A DNA stretch of 64,000 bases. It comes from Bifidobacterium psychraerophilum. Its GTDB lineage: Bacteria; Actinomycetota; Actinomycetes; Actinomycetales; Bifidobacteriaceae. Positions 1 to 8,430 of this stretch are shown piece by piece. The notes under the pieces are model-generated. The model had not been told where the DNA came from and ran no database searches. It was given only the letters and a program-made list of their open reading frames with translations. The position numbers and the translations under genes were made by a program. Position 1 is the stretch's first letter. Each line of letters opens with the position of its first letter. The DNA lies in assembly GCF_000741705.1 (NCBI RefSeq), contig NZ_JGZI01000007.1, forward strand, positions 124,001 through 188,000. The letters are read 5' to 3'.

Positions 1-788
1 GTTATGGCGTTGCCCGGAACAATGGACTGCAACACCGATGGCTCATTGAAGAGCTGAAAACTGCCGATGATGCTGAAGATAACGGTTATCGCCAGGGAAC
101 CCTTCATCTCAGGAAGTTTGATTTTCTTTACTATCTGCCACTCGGTGGCACCATCAATCGCAGCTGCTTCGTAAAGACTGTGTGGAATCGTCGATAACGA
201 GCTGTAAAAGATCAACATGTTGTATCCGACGAATTCCCAGGTCACAATATTGCCTATGGCGGCGAGAAGGGTATCGGGACTCAGAACGTCAAAGGCAGTT
301 CCCAACACGCTGTTGAGGCTACCGACCAAACCATATTTAGATCCATAGATGAACCCCCACATGAGAGTCGAGACGACAGCTGGAACAGCGTATGGAAGGA
401 ATGTCGCGATCCTGAAGAATTTTGTACCATGCAATTTCATAGAATCTATCGCCAACGCCATCAATGCCGCCAGTGCCAGCATGATCGGCACCTGTACACA
501 CGTGAAAATCGTCACGCGACCGACGGCGCTCCAAAACTGTTCATCCGCGAACAACCGGGAATAGTTATCAAAACCCACATACTGTTCACCACCAATCATC
601 TTCTTCTGGAAGAAACTGATATATAGCGCATAACAGATGGGTACCACGAAGACAAAGGTAAACACCACAGCGAAGGGACCCACAAACTTCCAGCCTCGCC
701 AGTTGCGCCTGTGCTTCCTGACGAAGGTATCCTCGGCGGTAAGAGCTTCACCACGCGGCCGAGGATTTTCCGGATGCTGTTCTGTCAT
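1..788 (-). CDS. Sugar ABC transporter permease, MalF type (3' end outside the window)
   Basis: The reverse strand from an ATG at 786-788 reads open to the window edge, giving 262 codons without the C-terminus. A GAGGAG ribosome site lies about 6 nt before the ATG. The protein has a short basic N-terminus, then membrane segments and the binding-protein-dependent permease (EAA) loop, here EAAAIDGATEW. It would be one half of the membrane channel of a CUT1-type sugar importer. It is strikingly similar along its whole length to the permease at 17803-18762, for example both contain LHGTKFFRI and FLPYAVPAVVST. No binding-protein gene precedes it, so that partner must lie downstream outside the window or elsewhere. 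The upstream spacer carries two LacI-type palindromes. Family is certain; the sugar is unknown. Confidence 0.93.
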   Translation of the reverse strand, partial: MTEQHPENPRPRGEALTAEDTFVRKHRRNWRGWKFVGPFAVVFTFVFVVPICYALYISFFQKKMIGGEQYVGFDNYSRLFADEQFWSAVGRVTIFTCVQVPIMLALAALMALAIDSMKLHGTKFFRIATFLPYAVPAVVSTLMWGFIYGSKYGLVGSLNSVLGTAFDVLSPDTLLAAIGNIVTWEFVGYNMLIFYSSLSTIPHSLYEAAAIDGATEWQIVKKIKLPEMKGSLAITVIFSIIGSFQLFNEPSVLQSIVPGNAI

Positions 789-807
789 AGCAACTCCTCA
801 AAATTCA

Positions 808-819
808 TACATCGTTGTA
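808..819. promoter_or_regulatory. Candidate LacI-type operator near the permease start
   Basis: TACATCGTTGTA is a palindrome with a central CG and one mismatched pair. It lies about 20 nt upstream of the permease ATG, close to the ribosome site. LacI-family operators typically have a central CG. It shares the core CATCGTTG with the palindrome at 883-898. Assignment is inference. Confidence 0.4.
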
Positions 820-882
820 GTACGAGAAATCAATAAAATATATAGATTATTGGTACTTCTTAAGGCATAAATACAAATATTA

Positions 883-898
883 ACTTCATCGTTGAAGT
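883..898. promoter_or_regulatory. Candidate LacI-type operator, 16-bp palindrome
   Basis: ACTTCATCGTTGAAGT pairs at seven of eight positions around a central CG, inside an AT-rich stretch that contrasts with the GC-rich surroundings and probably holds the permease promoter. It shares the core CATCGTTG with the site at 808-819, so the two may bind the same repressor and loop the promoter. No lacI gene is adjacent on this side of the window. Confidence 0.5.
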
Positions 899-900
899 AA

Positions 901-1198
901 TAATATCACAACATATGAATGCGCACGCACGCGAGCACCGGATAGCAGACATTCAAAGGGGTGTTTCCGTATTCGCCTGTGGTGCTCGGGCCAGCCGCCA
1001 TAAAGCCGTTATGCTATCCGGCTACTTGCCGCATATTCTTGGAGCCGCCCAGCACCGCCGTATATGCGGTCGCCTGCGCCTCGTCACCTAGGTATTGCAT
1101 CAAGATGATGCGAAGACAAGGCATAGCCCATCCGAGGGCTGATTCTCATTCCATGCAGAACGATACCCAGCCCTTCGGTCCACGCAAAAGAACATAAA
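901..1198. other. Non-coding spacer with overlapping inverted repeats
   Basis: This stretch between the reductase stop (1199) and the permease promoter holds no convincing gene. It contains CCGGATAGCA at 938-947 with its exact complement TGCTATCCGG at 1012-1021, and GAGCACC at 933-939 with its complement GGTGCTC at 981-987. The two pairings share bases 938-939, so they would compete in RNA. On the minus strand this lies downstream of the reductase gene and could serve as its transcript end. Confidence 0.45.
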
Positions 1199-1852
1199 CT
1201 ATTTGCGCTTTGCTTTCCAACCCTTCGCGGTGGTGAGCAGGATGCGTTGGCCGATGCTTGCAGGATCGGCCACGATCCGCACGAGTTCCTGCGCCACATT
1301 GGTGAATGGCAGCGTCGGCATGCCGGGGACCTTATCCACTTGCTCCAGTGGCTTCGCCACCGCATTGATGCTCGCCGGGGCATCCTTGAGATTGACGGGA
1401 TACGCGATGGTGTAATCCAATCCTGATTGTTCAAGCAAGGCATCGCTGGCCGCTTTGTCACGGAAGAACTTACCCAACACCGTGCGATAGGCGAACTTCA
1501 TGAACCATGCCGCCTTATCCGCGGTATCGCCCGCGCCGAATGCGGAGACCATGACGATGCGCCTCACATCAGCGGCCTTCGCGGCTGTGATGATGCTGGG
1601 AACCGTCCGTTGCATGAAGGTGCCATCACTCACCGCTCCGGTTATCGCGACGATGATGGCATCCGCAGCCTTCGCGGCGCGCGCAAGCGCTACCGGATCC
1701 TGTGCATCCCCTTTGATTACCTGAACCTTGTCTGCGTTGCTCACGGATTCGGGTCGACGAGCATAGGCGATGACCTGATGACCGGCTTCCAAAGCGTACT
1801 TCATGGTTCGTGAGCCGACATTGCCCGTTGCCCCTACGATGACGATGTTCAT
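1199..1852 (-). CDS. NAD(P)-binding reductase/epimerase-like protein (atypical SDR, NmrA type)
   Basis: 217 residues, starting at an ATG with GGAGAA about 8 nt upstream. The N-terminus MNIVIVGATGNVGS carries the glycine-rich TGxxGxxG dinucleotide-binding motif of atypical short-chain dehydrogenases, followed by an arginine-rich stretch (YARRPES) that in this group often reads NADP. Soluble and cytosolic. Members act as flavin or quinone reductases, epimerases or redox sensors; the substrate cannot be read here. It starts 22 nt after the stop of the YhgE-like gene on the same strand, so it is probably the last gene of the Rrf2-YhgE-reductase operon. An Rrf2 regulator at the head would fit a redox or stress role, which is inference. 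Confidence 0.85.
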   Translation of the reverse strand: MNIVIVGATGNVGSRTMKYALEAGHQVIAYARRPESVSNADKVQVIKGDAQDPVALARAAKAADAIIVAITGAVSDGTFMQRTVPSIITAAKAADVRRIVMVSAFGAGDTADKAAWFMKFAYRTVLGKFFRDKAASDALLEQSGLDYTIAYPVNLKDAPASINAVAKPLEQVDKVPGMPTLPFTNVAQELVRIVADPASIGQRILLTTAKGWKAKRK

Positions 1853-1874
1853 GCTGCTTCTCCTTGTTGTTTCG

Positions 1875-4442
1875 TTATGCCGGTACTGCTGGCGCTATCG
1901 TTGCCGTCGCCCCGGAAGCACCTGTCGGCGCATCGGCGGCATAGTCCCGTGATCCGACGGAGTCGGAGGGTTTCACGAGGATGCTGCGTCTGCGAAGACT
2001 GAAGGTCAGGAGCATGATGAGGTTGGTCACCAGGAACATCACGAGGAACAAGGCCAATTGGCCATTGATGCTGCCTCCGATGGAGATGGCTTTACGCAGT
2101 CCGTCAATGGCGTGGGTCATAGGGAGCCACGGATTGACGGCTTTGAAGAAGCTGTTCGACAACACCACCGGGTAGGTTCCTCCCGACCCCGCCAACTGGA
2201 CCATCAGGAAGAGCAGCATCAGGAATGCGCCCACCTTGCCGAAGATGACATTGACCACCGTGATCAGCGACATATAACCCAGGGCTTCGAAGATCAACAT
2301 CAGCAGTGTGAGGGCAGGGTTCAGAGGATGAAGCCCCAGAAGCGTGACCGCAGCGAAGACCAGGCTTGCCTGCGCGATCGACACCAGCAGGAACAACGGC
2401 ATCTTCTGGCGCCACCAATGCCAGCCCGAACGTGGGCGGTACCTCGGCACACCGGCCTCGAACATCATATTGAAGGAAAGGGCACCGACGAATAATGCCA
2501 CGGACATCATGTATGGGGCCATCGCCGTGCCGTTGTTGGGCACGGAGGCCTCCACCGTTTTATTCAGCTTCAGCGGTGCGGAAACCGCGGCAGCACCAGA
2601 GGGTGTGGTGTTAAGAGCGCGAATGGCACTTGTCGCCTTCCCGAATTTCGTAGACATCGTCGACAAACCAGAAGACACCTGGGTCAATGCGGTCCCGACC
2701 GTGTCCTCGCCGCTTTTCAACTGTGCCGAACCATCCGCGATGCTCGATGATGCGCTTGCAAGTTTCTGCGAGCCCACAATCAGCGCGTCGCTTTGGGATA
2801 ACAGCTTCCCCGTTCCCTGTGCGAGTGTCGTGATGCCGGATCCCAGTGTGTTGATGCCCGATCCCAGGGTTCCGACCGCATCCACATAGGTACGCGAAGC
2901 ACTGCCAAGCTTGGTGGCACCTCCTGAAACCGCATTGCCGTAGGTGCTGATACCACTGCTGAGTTGTTGCGTCCCTGGCAGGAGTTGGGAGTCAATGGCC
3001 TTCTTCGCACTGCTCAGTCCGGAATCGAGGGTGTTGATGGCCTGTGCCGCACCCGGTAGAGCTTGGGTGGATTGCGCGGCGATGGCGGCCGAAGCCTGCT
3101 TCAATGCGGCCGTATCCTCCACCGCCTTGCTGCTCGCCTCCGGGCTGCTGACCGCGGACAACTTCTGATACAGAGCAGTTGAGTAGGTTTTCAGCGTGAC
3201 GATATGCGTCTTCAGACTCGTCACCTGCTTTGTCTGGCTGATGCCCGAATCGATAGCATCGAGAATCTGCTGCTGCTCCGCGCTTCCCAGCTGCTGGAAG
3301 GCAGCAGTGTTCTTGACGTTCTGGTCGGCTGAATCCTCCTGGGAGCTGAGTAGCGTATCGAATTCACTGCTCAGAGCCTGGGACTCCTCTTCAATCTTCT
3401 TGCTGGTGTTTGCCGCTTCGGCTAGGGCATTCATCTGACTGCTGGTATCGAGCTGCTGAATGGCGGCATTGAGCTGTTGTATGGCCGTATTGAGTTTTGG
3501 CAGGCCTGCGGTGAGTTGCTGGATCTGCGCGGTTTGCGCGTCACTCATCGTCATGGAGGACGACAATTGCTTCACCCCGGATGTCAGACTGTTGCTCGCC
3601 TGGGTGAGTTGCTGCGCTCCGCTCCGGCTGGAGGAAGACAGAGTGGATAATCCCGATACCAGCTCGTTGCCCTTCGCAACGAGCTGCGACGCTCCACTCG
3701 ATAATGCCGCGCTGCCCGTGGAGAGTTTGCCCACACCGGTATTGACCGAGGAAACCCCACCGGTGTATGCCTTGATGCCTACGGTCAGCGTATTGGCACC
3801 ATCCGAGAATTCCACAGCGCCCTTGGAGAGTTTGAGGAGATTGGCGGAAAGCTTATCGCTTCCCGCGGCGATCTGCACGGTGCCGTCCTGGAGCTTGGCC
3901 GTCCCCTGTTGCGCGGTCTGCAAAGCGCTTCCGGTATCGGAGAACTTGGCAAGAAGGGTTTTCACATAGATTTCGGTTATCTGCTGGGAGACGCTGTTTT
4001 TCAAGGAGGTGGCCGCACTGGTGACCATCTTTGAAGCGGTGTAGTTGCGACCCTCGGAAATGGTGTAGGTGATGGTCGGTACGGTCGGCGAATCTCCGAG
4101 CAGCGTCCCCGCCTGCTTCGAAAGCGTGCTGGGCAGCGTCACCTCCATGTAATAGGTACCGTCCGCGATACCGGCATCACCTTGCTCGGCGGAGACGAAA
4201 TGGTAGTCAAGCCCATCCTGCTTCTTGAGGCTCGTGACTATCTGCTTGCCCAGTGACAGCGAATTGCCAGAAACGGTGGCGGGCTCATCCTCGTTGACCA
4301 CGGCAACGGGAAGATTCTCCACATTCCCATACGGATCCCACATCGAACTGAGGAAGATCAGGTTGTATAAAGCCGGGATCAAGCTCACCGCGATGACGAC
4401 CAGTATCAGGAATATGCGACCCGCATTCTTAGTGTTCTTCAA
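1875..4442 (-). CDS. YhgE/Pip family membrane protein
   Basis: 855 residues. The start is a TTG at 4442 preceded by GGAGG at 6 nt spacing, and it overlaps the end of the Rrf2 gene by 14 nt. One membrane segment at the N-terminus is followed by a conserved extracellular region (LSSMWDPYGNVENLPVAVVN is typical of the family). Next comes about 450 residues of repeated heptad-like units (xxLxxGxxxL, for example GVGKLSTGSAALSSGASQL), and then five or six membrane segments resembling the ABC-2 export fold, with a Ser/Ala-rich tail. The family includes phage-infection protein Pip and relatives linked to export; the transported material is not known. Length and order fit the family. Confidence 0.9.
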   Translation of the reverse strand: MKNTKNAGRIFLILVVIAVSLIPALYNLIFLSSMWDPYGNVENLPVAVVNEDEPATVSGNSLSLGKQIVTSLKKQDGLDYHFVSAEQGDAGIADGTYYMEVTLPSTLSKQAGTLLGDSPTVPTITYTISEGRNYTASKMVTSAATSLKNSVSQQITEIYVKTLLAKFSDTGSALQTAQQGTAKLQDGTVQIAAGSDKLSANLLKLSKGAVEFSDGANTLTVGIKAYTGGVSSVNTGVGKLSTGSAALSSGASQLVAKGNELVSGLSTLSSSSRSGAQQLTQASNSLTSGVKQLSSSMTMSDAQTAQIQQLTAGLPKLNTAIQQLNAAIQQLDTSSQMNALAEAANTSKKIEEESQALSSEFDTLLSSQEDSADQNVKNTAAFQQLGSAEQQQILDAIDSGISQTKQVTSLKTHIVTLKTYSTALYQKLSAVSSPEASSKAVEDTAALKQASAAIAAQSTQALPGAAQAINTLDSGLSSAKKAIDSQLLPGTQQLSSGISTYGNAVSGGATKLGSASRTYVDAVGTLGSGINTLGSGITTLAQGTGKLLSQSDALIVGSQKLASASSSIADGSAQLKSGEDTVGTALTQVSSGLSTMSTKFGKATSAIRALNTTPSGAAAVSAPLKLNKTVEASVPNNGTAMAPYMMSVALFVGALSFNMMFEAGVPRYRPRSGWHWWRQKMPLFLLVSIAQASLVFAAVTLLGLHPLNPALTLLMLIFEALGYMSLITVVNVIFGKVGAFLMLLFLMVQLAGSGGTYPVVLSNSFFKAVNPWLPMTHAIDGLRKAISIGGSINGQLALFLVMFLVTNLIMLLTFSLRRRSILVKPSDSVGSRDYAADAPTGASGATATIAPAVPA

Positions 4443-4941
4443 CGACAGCCTCCTTGCGTGCTGGGCACTTGGGATCGTTCAGACCAAGCGAGGCCCAGTC
4501 GACGACCCCATCCGAGTAATCGATCCCTTCCAAGAAGTTCGAAAACGGATATCCGCCCAGCTCTTTGAGAAAGAGGTTCTCAGCCCGTGCGAGAACGTCC
4601 ATGATCTCGTTTTCGCTCTGCAGCACGCGGTCACCGTGGTGGAAGATCTTCTGTGCGAAATGCGATATGGCATAGAAATGACCATGACCCTCTATCGCAT
4701 AGAACGCATCCAACATCGTGATCTCACCGATCGGGCGGGCAAGCGTGTATCCACCACCTTTGCTGGCGTCCGATGCGACCAGGCCTTCGGCGACCAGACG
4801 AGGCATGATCTTCTTCAGATATGAGGAGGAGACATCGAGGCGCTTGCTGATGACAGCGCTCTTGACGGGTTTATGCTCCTTTTGCAAGGCCAGCATGAGC
4901 AACACACAGGCCGCCTGTTCAAGGCTTTTCTTGATCTTCAT
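4429..4941 (-). CDS. Rrf2 family transcriptional regulator
   Basis: 170 residues from the ATG at 4941; an in-frame TTG at 4965 would add eight residues, but the family normally begins MKI. The winged helix (SAVISKRLDVSSSYLKKIMPRL, then GLVASDASKGGGYTLAR as the wing) matches Rrf2/BadM proteins. The middle lacks the three clustered cysteines used by IscR and NsrR to hold an iron-sulfur cluster; only isolated cysteines are present, so it is probably a cluster-free member. It heads an operon with YhgE (14-nt overlap) and the reductase, and a palindrome at 4969-4982 is a natural self-control site. The ligand is unknown. Confidence 0.88.
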   Translation of the reverse strand: MKIKKSLEQAACVLLMLALQKEHKPVKSAVISKRLDVSSSYLKKIMPRLVAEGLVASDASKGGGYTLARPIGEITMLDAFYAIEGHGHFYAISHFAQKIFHHGDRVLQSENEIMDVLARAENLFLKELGGYPFSNFLEGIDYSDGVVDWASLGLNDPKCPARKEAVVEEH

Positions 4942-4968
4942 ATCAACACACCAATCCAGTGACAAACT

Positions 4969-4982
4969 TTATCCACGGATAA
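4969..4982. promoter_or_regulatory. Candidate operator upstream of the Rrf2 operon
   Basis: TTATCCACGGATAA consists of two perfect 6-bp inverted arms around AC, 27 nt before the regulator ATG. A second short palindrome, CGTTGTCAACG, lies at 5002-5012. Position suggests autoregulation by the Rrf2 protein; this is inference. Confidence 0.45.
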
Positions 4983-5228
4983 TCATGCATCCGGTGACAT
5001 ACGTTGTCAACGGATACCCGCGTGGCTTATGCCAGCAACGAACATTCGCACGCCGAGGGAAGCCCGGCGAAACAATCGACGGAACATAGCGCCCCAATGT
5101 ATGGGCCACCATCACCGACGATTGCGGGCAGAGCGAAATGACAAGCCTCCCGAAGAGCGCTGCTAGTACCGTTATGAATCGTGAACTATGATGCCGGAAC
5201 CACGAATATCGCAGCCGAACGGAACACC

Positions 5229-7775
5229 ATGAGCACCGGGAACAGTGCCGAACCGGATCACATCAGTGTGCGCGGGGCACGGGTGAACAATCTGAAGAAT
5301 GTCGATGTCGACATCCCCCTGCACCAGCTGGTCGGTATCGGCGGCGTATCAGGAAGCGGCAAATCCTCACTGGCACTCGGCGTGCTCTATGCCGAGGGAT
5401 CACGTCGATACATCGAAGCCCTGTCGACATACACCCGCAGACGGATGTCGCTGGCTCCACGGGCCGACGTTGATGAGGTGCGACACGTACCGGCCGCGCT
5501 CGCACTGCGCCAACGCCCCGGGGTGCCCGGCATCCGGTCGACCTTCGGCACATCCAGCGAACTGCTCAACGTGTTGCGCCTGATGTTTTCACGTCTCTCC
5601 AGCCACGTCTGCCCGAACGGGCACCACGTGCCACCCACCATCAACGTCGCAGCGGAACGACCCATCATCTGCCCCACCTGTGGGGCAAGCGTCGACGCTC
5701 CAGGTGCCGAGGCCCTTGCCTTCAACTCCGTCGGCGCCTGTCCACGATGCCAAGGCACCGGACTCGTGCGCGATGTGGACGATCGCACGTTGGTGCCCGA
5801 CCCGTCAAAGACCATTGACGAAGGCGCGGTGCTCCCCTGGCAGATGTTCGGATTCAACGTCCAACCCGATATCGTACGAGAATTCGGCGTGCGCACCGAT
5901 GTCCCCTGGAACGAGCTGAGCGAGCACGAGCGCGATATCGTATTCTCCGGCCCCGAAGAGAAGAAACACATCACACTCACCAGCGTCAAAGGCGTGCACA
6001 AACTTGATTTCACCTTCCGCAACGCACGGCTCACCGTCACCAAGGAGCTCGAGCGTGCGGACAACGAACGCAGACTCAAACGCGTCGCACGATTCCTCAG
6101 CGAAGGCACCTGCCCCGAGTGCAAGGGCACACGGCTGAGCGAGGCCGCACGCGCCCCACGGATCAACGGACTCAACCTGGCCGATGTCAGTGCCATGACC
6201 CTTGATGATGTGCTTGCCTGGGCTCCGACCGTGGCGCCCACCCTGCCGGAGGATATGCGATCGATGGCCCTGGGACTGGTGGACACCCTGGAGTCCATGG
6301 CACGTCGCCTGGTGGAACTAGGACTGGGCTATCTGACCCTGGACAGGGCCGGTTCGACACTCTCCACGGGCGAGCGGCAACGGGTCCAGCTGGCGCGTGC
6401 GGTGCGCAATGAGACCACAGGCGTGCTGTATGTTCTTGACGAGCCATCGGTCGGTCTGCATCCGGCCAATGTCGAAGGCCTGATCGGGGTGATGCAGGAC
6501 CTGCTGAGGGACGGCAATTCCGTGGTGTTCGTGGACCATGACGTCCAGGTGCTGCGTCAGGCCTCCTGGCTTATAGAAATCGGCCCCGATTCGGGCAGGC
6601 AGGGAGGCCGGGTCATCGCCGAGGGAAGGATTCACGATCTGATCGCGTCGCAACAGTCTGCCGAGGAGAAACGGCAAGGGGTGAAATCCCACCCGGACGG
6701 TTCTAAGCTGGCCGGATTCCTGGCGGGGACCGAGGACATCGTCATACGAGAGCGCATTCCATCCGCTCAGATGTTTGACGACGGACGCATCAGCATGTCC
6801 ACCGATGCGATCCACACCGTGCACCCTCTGGACATCAGCATCCCCAAAGGCAGACTTACCGCCATAACGGGCGTATCCGGTTCAGGGAAAACCACCATGC
6901 TCCTCGAATCGCTTGTTCCCGCCATCAATGCCGGCAGGAACGGGCATCTGATGCCCGAACACCTTCGGAGCATCGATCCTGTCGGCATCACCACTGCCCA
7001 CGAAGTGGACGCCACACCGATCGGCATCAATGTCCGCTCGACGGTGGCCACCTATTCAGGGGTTATGGATGAACTACGCAAGGCATATGCCCAGACACCC
7101 ACGGCACAGGCCGATGGGCTGACGGCATCGGACTTCTCCTATAACACCGGATCCCTCGCCTGCACACGCTGCGAGGGAACGGGCGAAATCTCACTCGATG
7201 TGCAATTCCTGCCCGATGTGGTCATTCCCTGCCCCGACTGCCATGCTTCAAGATTCCAGGCGCAGGCGCGCCGCTATCTCCTTGATGGAATTTCTCTGCC
7301 TGAAGTACTCGGTCTGACCATTCATGAAGCCATCGACCGATTGTCCGGCCTGCCTCGCGTAGCTCGCAAGCTGCATGCCTTCGACCAGTTGGGGCTCGGG
7401 TATCTGACCCTGGGCGAAGCCACTCCCTCATTATCCGGTGGTGAAGCCCAACGGCTCAAACTCGTCAACCAGCTGCACCGCGATCAATCGGATGCGGTAT
7501 TCGTACTCGATGAGCCGAGCGTCGGTCTGCACCCTCTGGATGTACGCATATTGCTCCATACCCTCGATCAATTGACCGAGCGAGGTGCCACGGTTCTGGT
7601 CATCGAGCATGACCTCGACATCATCGCCAACGCCGATTACATCATCGATATGGGACCCGGCGGAGGAGAGCAGGGCGGTCGCATCGTAGCCACCGGCACA
7701 CCGTCGCAGGTCGCCGACAACCCCCATTCAATAACCGGCCGCTATTTGCGCCCAGTGCTGTCACCCCGACGCTAG
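5229..7775 (+). CDS. UvrA-like ABC ATPase (UvrA2 class)
   Basis: 848 residues from the ATG at 5229; a GTG at 5181 in frame would add 16 residues, and neither has a strong ribosome site. Two ABC modules are visible: Walker A GVSGSGKSS and GVSGSGKTT, signatures STGERQR and SGGEAQR, and two copies of VLDEPSVGLHP. Zinc cysteines occur as CPRCQGTG, CPECKGT and CTRCEGTG paired with CPDC. The RSTFGTSSE segment is UvrA-specific. Only about 40 residues separate the first cysteine-rich knuckle from LAFNSVGACPRC, where canonical UvrA has the UvrB-binding domain of roughly 130 residues. It is therefore a UvrA2/DrrC-like paralogue, linked in other bacteria to tolerance of DNA-intercalating drugs, rather than the repair UvrA. 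Confidence 0.9.
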   Translation: MSTGNSAEPDHISVRGARVNNLKNVDVDIPLHQLVGIGGVSGSGKSSLALGVLYAEGSRRYIEALSTYTRRRMSLAPRADVDEVRHVPAALALRQRPGVPGIRSTFGTSSELLNVLRLMFSRLSSHVCPNGHHVPPTINVAAERPIICPTCGASVDAPGAEALAFNSVGACPRCQGTGLVRDVDDRTLVPDPSKTIDEGAVLPWQMFGFNVQPDIVREFGVRTDVPWNELSEHERDIVFSGPEEKKHITLTSVKGVHKLDFTFRNARLTVTKELERADNERRLKRVARFLSEGTCPECKGTRLSEAARAPRINGLNLADVSAMTLDDVLAWAPTVAPTLPEDMRSMALGLVDTLESMARRLVELGLGYLTLDRAGSTLSTGERQRVQLARAVRNETTGVLYVLDEPSVGLHPANVEGLIGVMQDLLRDGNSVVFVDHDVQVLRQASWLIEIGPDSGRQGGRVIAEGRIHDLIASQQSAEEKRQGVKSHPDGSKLAGFLAGTEDIVIRERIPSAQMFDDGRISMSTDAIHTVHPLDISIPKGRLTAITGVSGSGKTTMLLESLVPAINAGRNGHLMPEHLRSIDPVGITTAHEVDATPIGINVRSTVATYSGVMDELRKAYAQTPTAQADGLTASDFSYNTGSLACTRCEGTGEISLDVQFLPDVVIPCPDCHASRFQAQARRYLLDGISLPEVLGLTIHEAIDRLSGLPRVARKLHAFDQLGLGYLTLGEATPSLSGGEAQRLKLVNQLHRDQSDAVFVLDEPSVGLHPLDVRILLHTLDQLTERGATVLVIEHDLDIIANADYIIDMGPGGGEQGGRIVATGTPSQVADNPHSITGRYLRPVLSPRR

Positions 7776-7792
7776 ACGCATCACCCCTGAGG

Positions 7793-7957
7793 TCATCCCA
7801 ATGTTCGATGAGCGTCCCTTTTCCGGTTGAGCACCACCAGCACGAGTACACCCGCGGCAACCCAGATGAATGGGACCAGGTAGCCGGCCAACTGTCCGAC
7901 ACCCTCGAAATAGGATGCGGACAATACCGCTCTCACCACGTTGCCGGTCGGCAACAT
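7793..7957 (-). pseudogene. Remnant: C-terminal tail of an ABC-2/DUF3533-like membrane protein
   Basis: The minus strand encodes LPTGNVVRAVLSASYF, then a hydrophobic helix (YLVPFIWVAAGVLVLVVL) and a basic end. This is the typical last segment of ABC-2-like or DUF3533-type membrane proteins, in which an LPxG...YF element precedes the final helix. Upstream codons (above about 7957) lose all similarity and instead lie antisense to the TetR tail. The N-terminal several hundred residues are absent, so this is a fragment and not an expressed gene. Confidence 0.6.
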
Positions 7958-8201
7958 GCGGCTGCTCGCGCAGCTCTTCGCATGCGGTGGCGACGAGGAG
8001 ATCGGGCCCCTCGCCCGTGAGGGATTCCTCAGGATGTGCCACCTGCTGCACGACGATCTGAAGCTGCCGATCGAAGAGGTCAGGCGCATACTCGCCACCG
8101 GCATGCTTTCGATCACACTGTCCGCACTGGACTATCCACGCCCATCCGACGACATCATCGAGTATCTGGTCAGCGGGCAATCCACGGGCGCCTCACAATA
8201 G
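7957..8201 (+). pseudogene. Remnant: C-terminal half of a TetR-family regulator
   Basis: The plus strand encodes MRLLAQLFACGGDEE, then helices ending in EEVRRILATGMLSITLSAL and a short acidic tail. This pattern is characteristic of the ligand-binding C-terminus of TetR proteins (compare the common ATGML motif). No helix-turn-helix is found upstream; the preceding bases encode the tail of a membrane protein on the other strand. The opposed C-terminal fragments look like the ends of a once divergent TetR/transporter pair joined by one deletion. Confidence 0.6.
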
Positions 8202-8430
8202 ATAGCCGCGCACCGCATCAGCAGCCTCTCGACATGCGTAGCCCGCGCGTTTCCAGTATGACGGGCGGCGATCCCGCATCCACTCGCATGTTCGCGCCGA
8301 AGCACCTTTAATGGAATCCCAACAAATCTCGAACCGTCGGCTAACGCCCGTTCCATACGCTCCTGAGTACCAGGCAAGGCCCAAGCGCATTCGGACCTTC
8401 GACATCACCCAGTGAGAGGTATGGCAATCC
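8202..8430. other. Spacer before the acyltransferase gene
   Basis: About 230 nt after the TetR remnant. I see no convincing reading frame or strong hairpin. GAGAGG at 8414-8419 is the probable ribosome site for the next gene, 11 nt from its ATG. Confidence 0.4.

Noticed and set aside
7761-8180. Minus-strand hypothetical protein across the scar region
   Set aside because: Only its last 55 codons, in another frame, resemble a known protein end; the rest is antisense to the TetR fragment.
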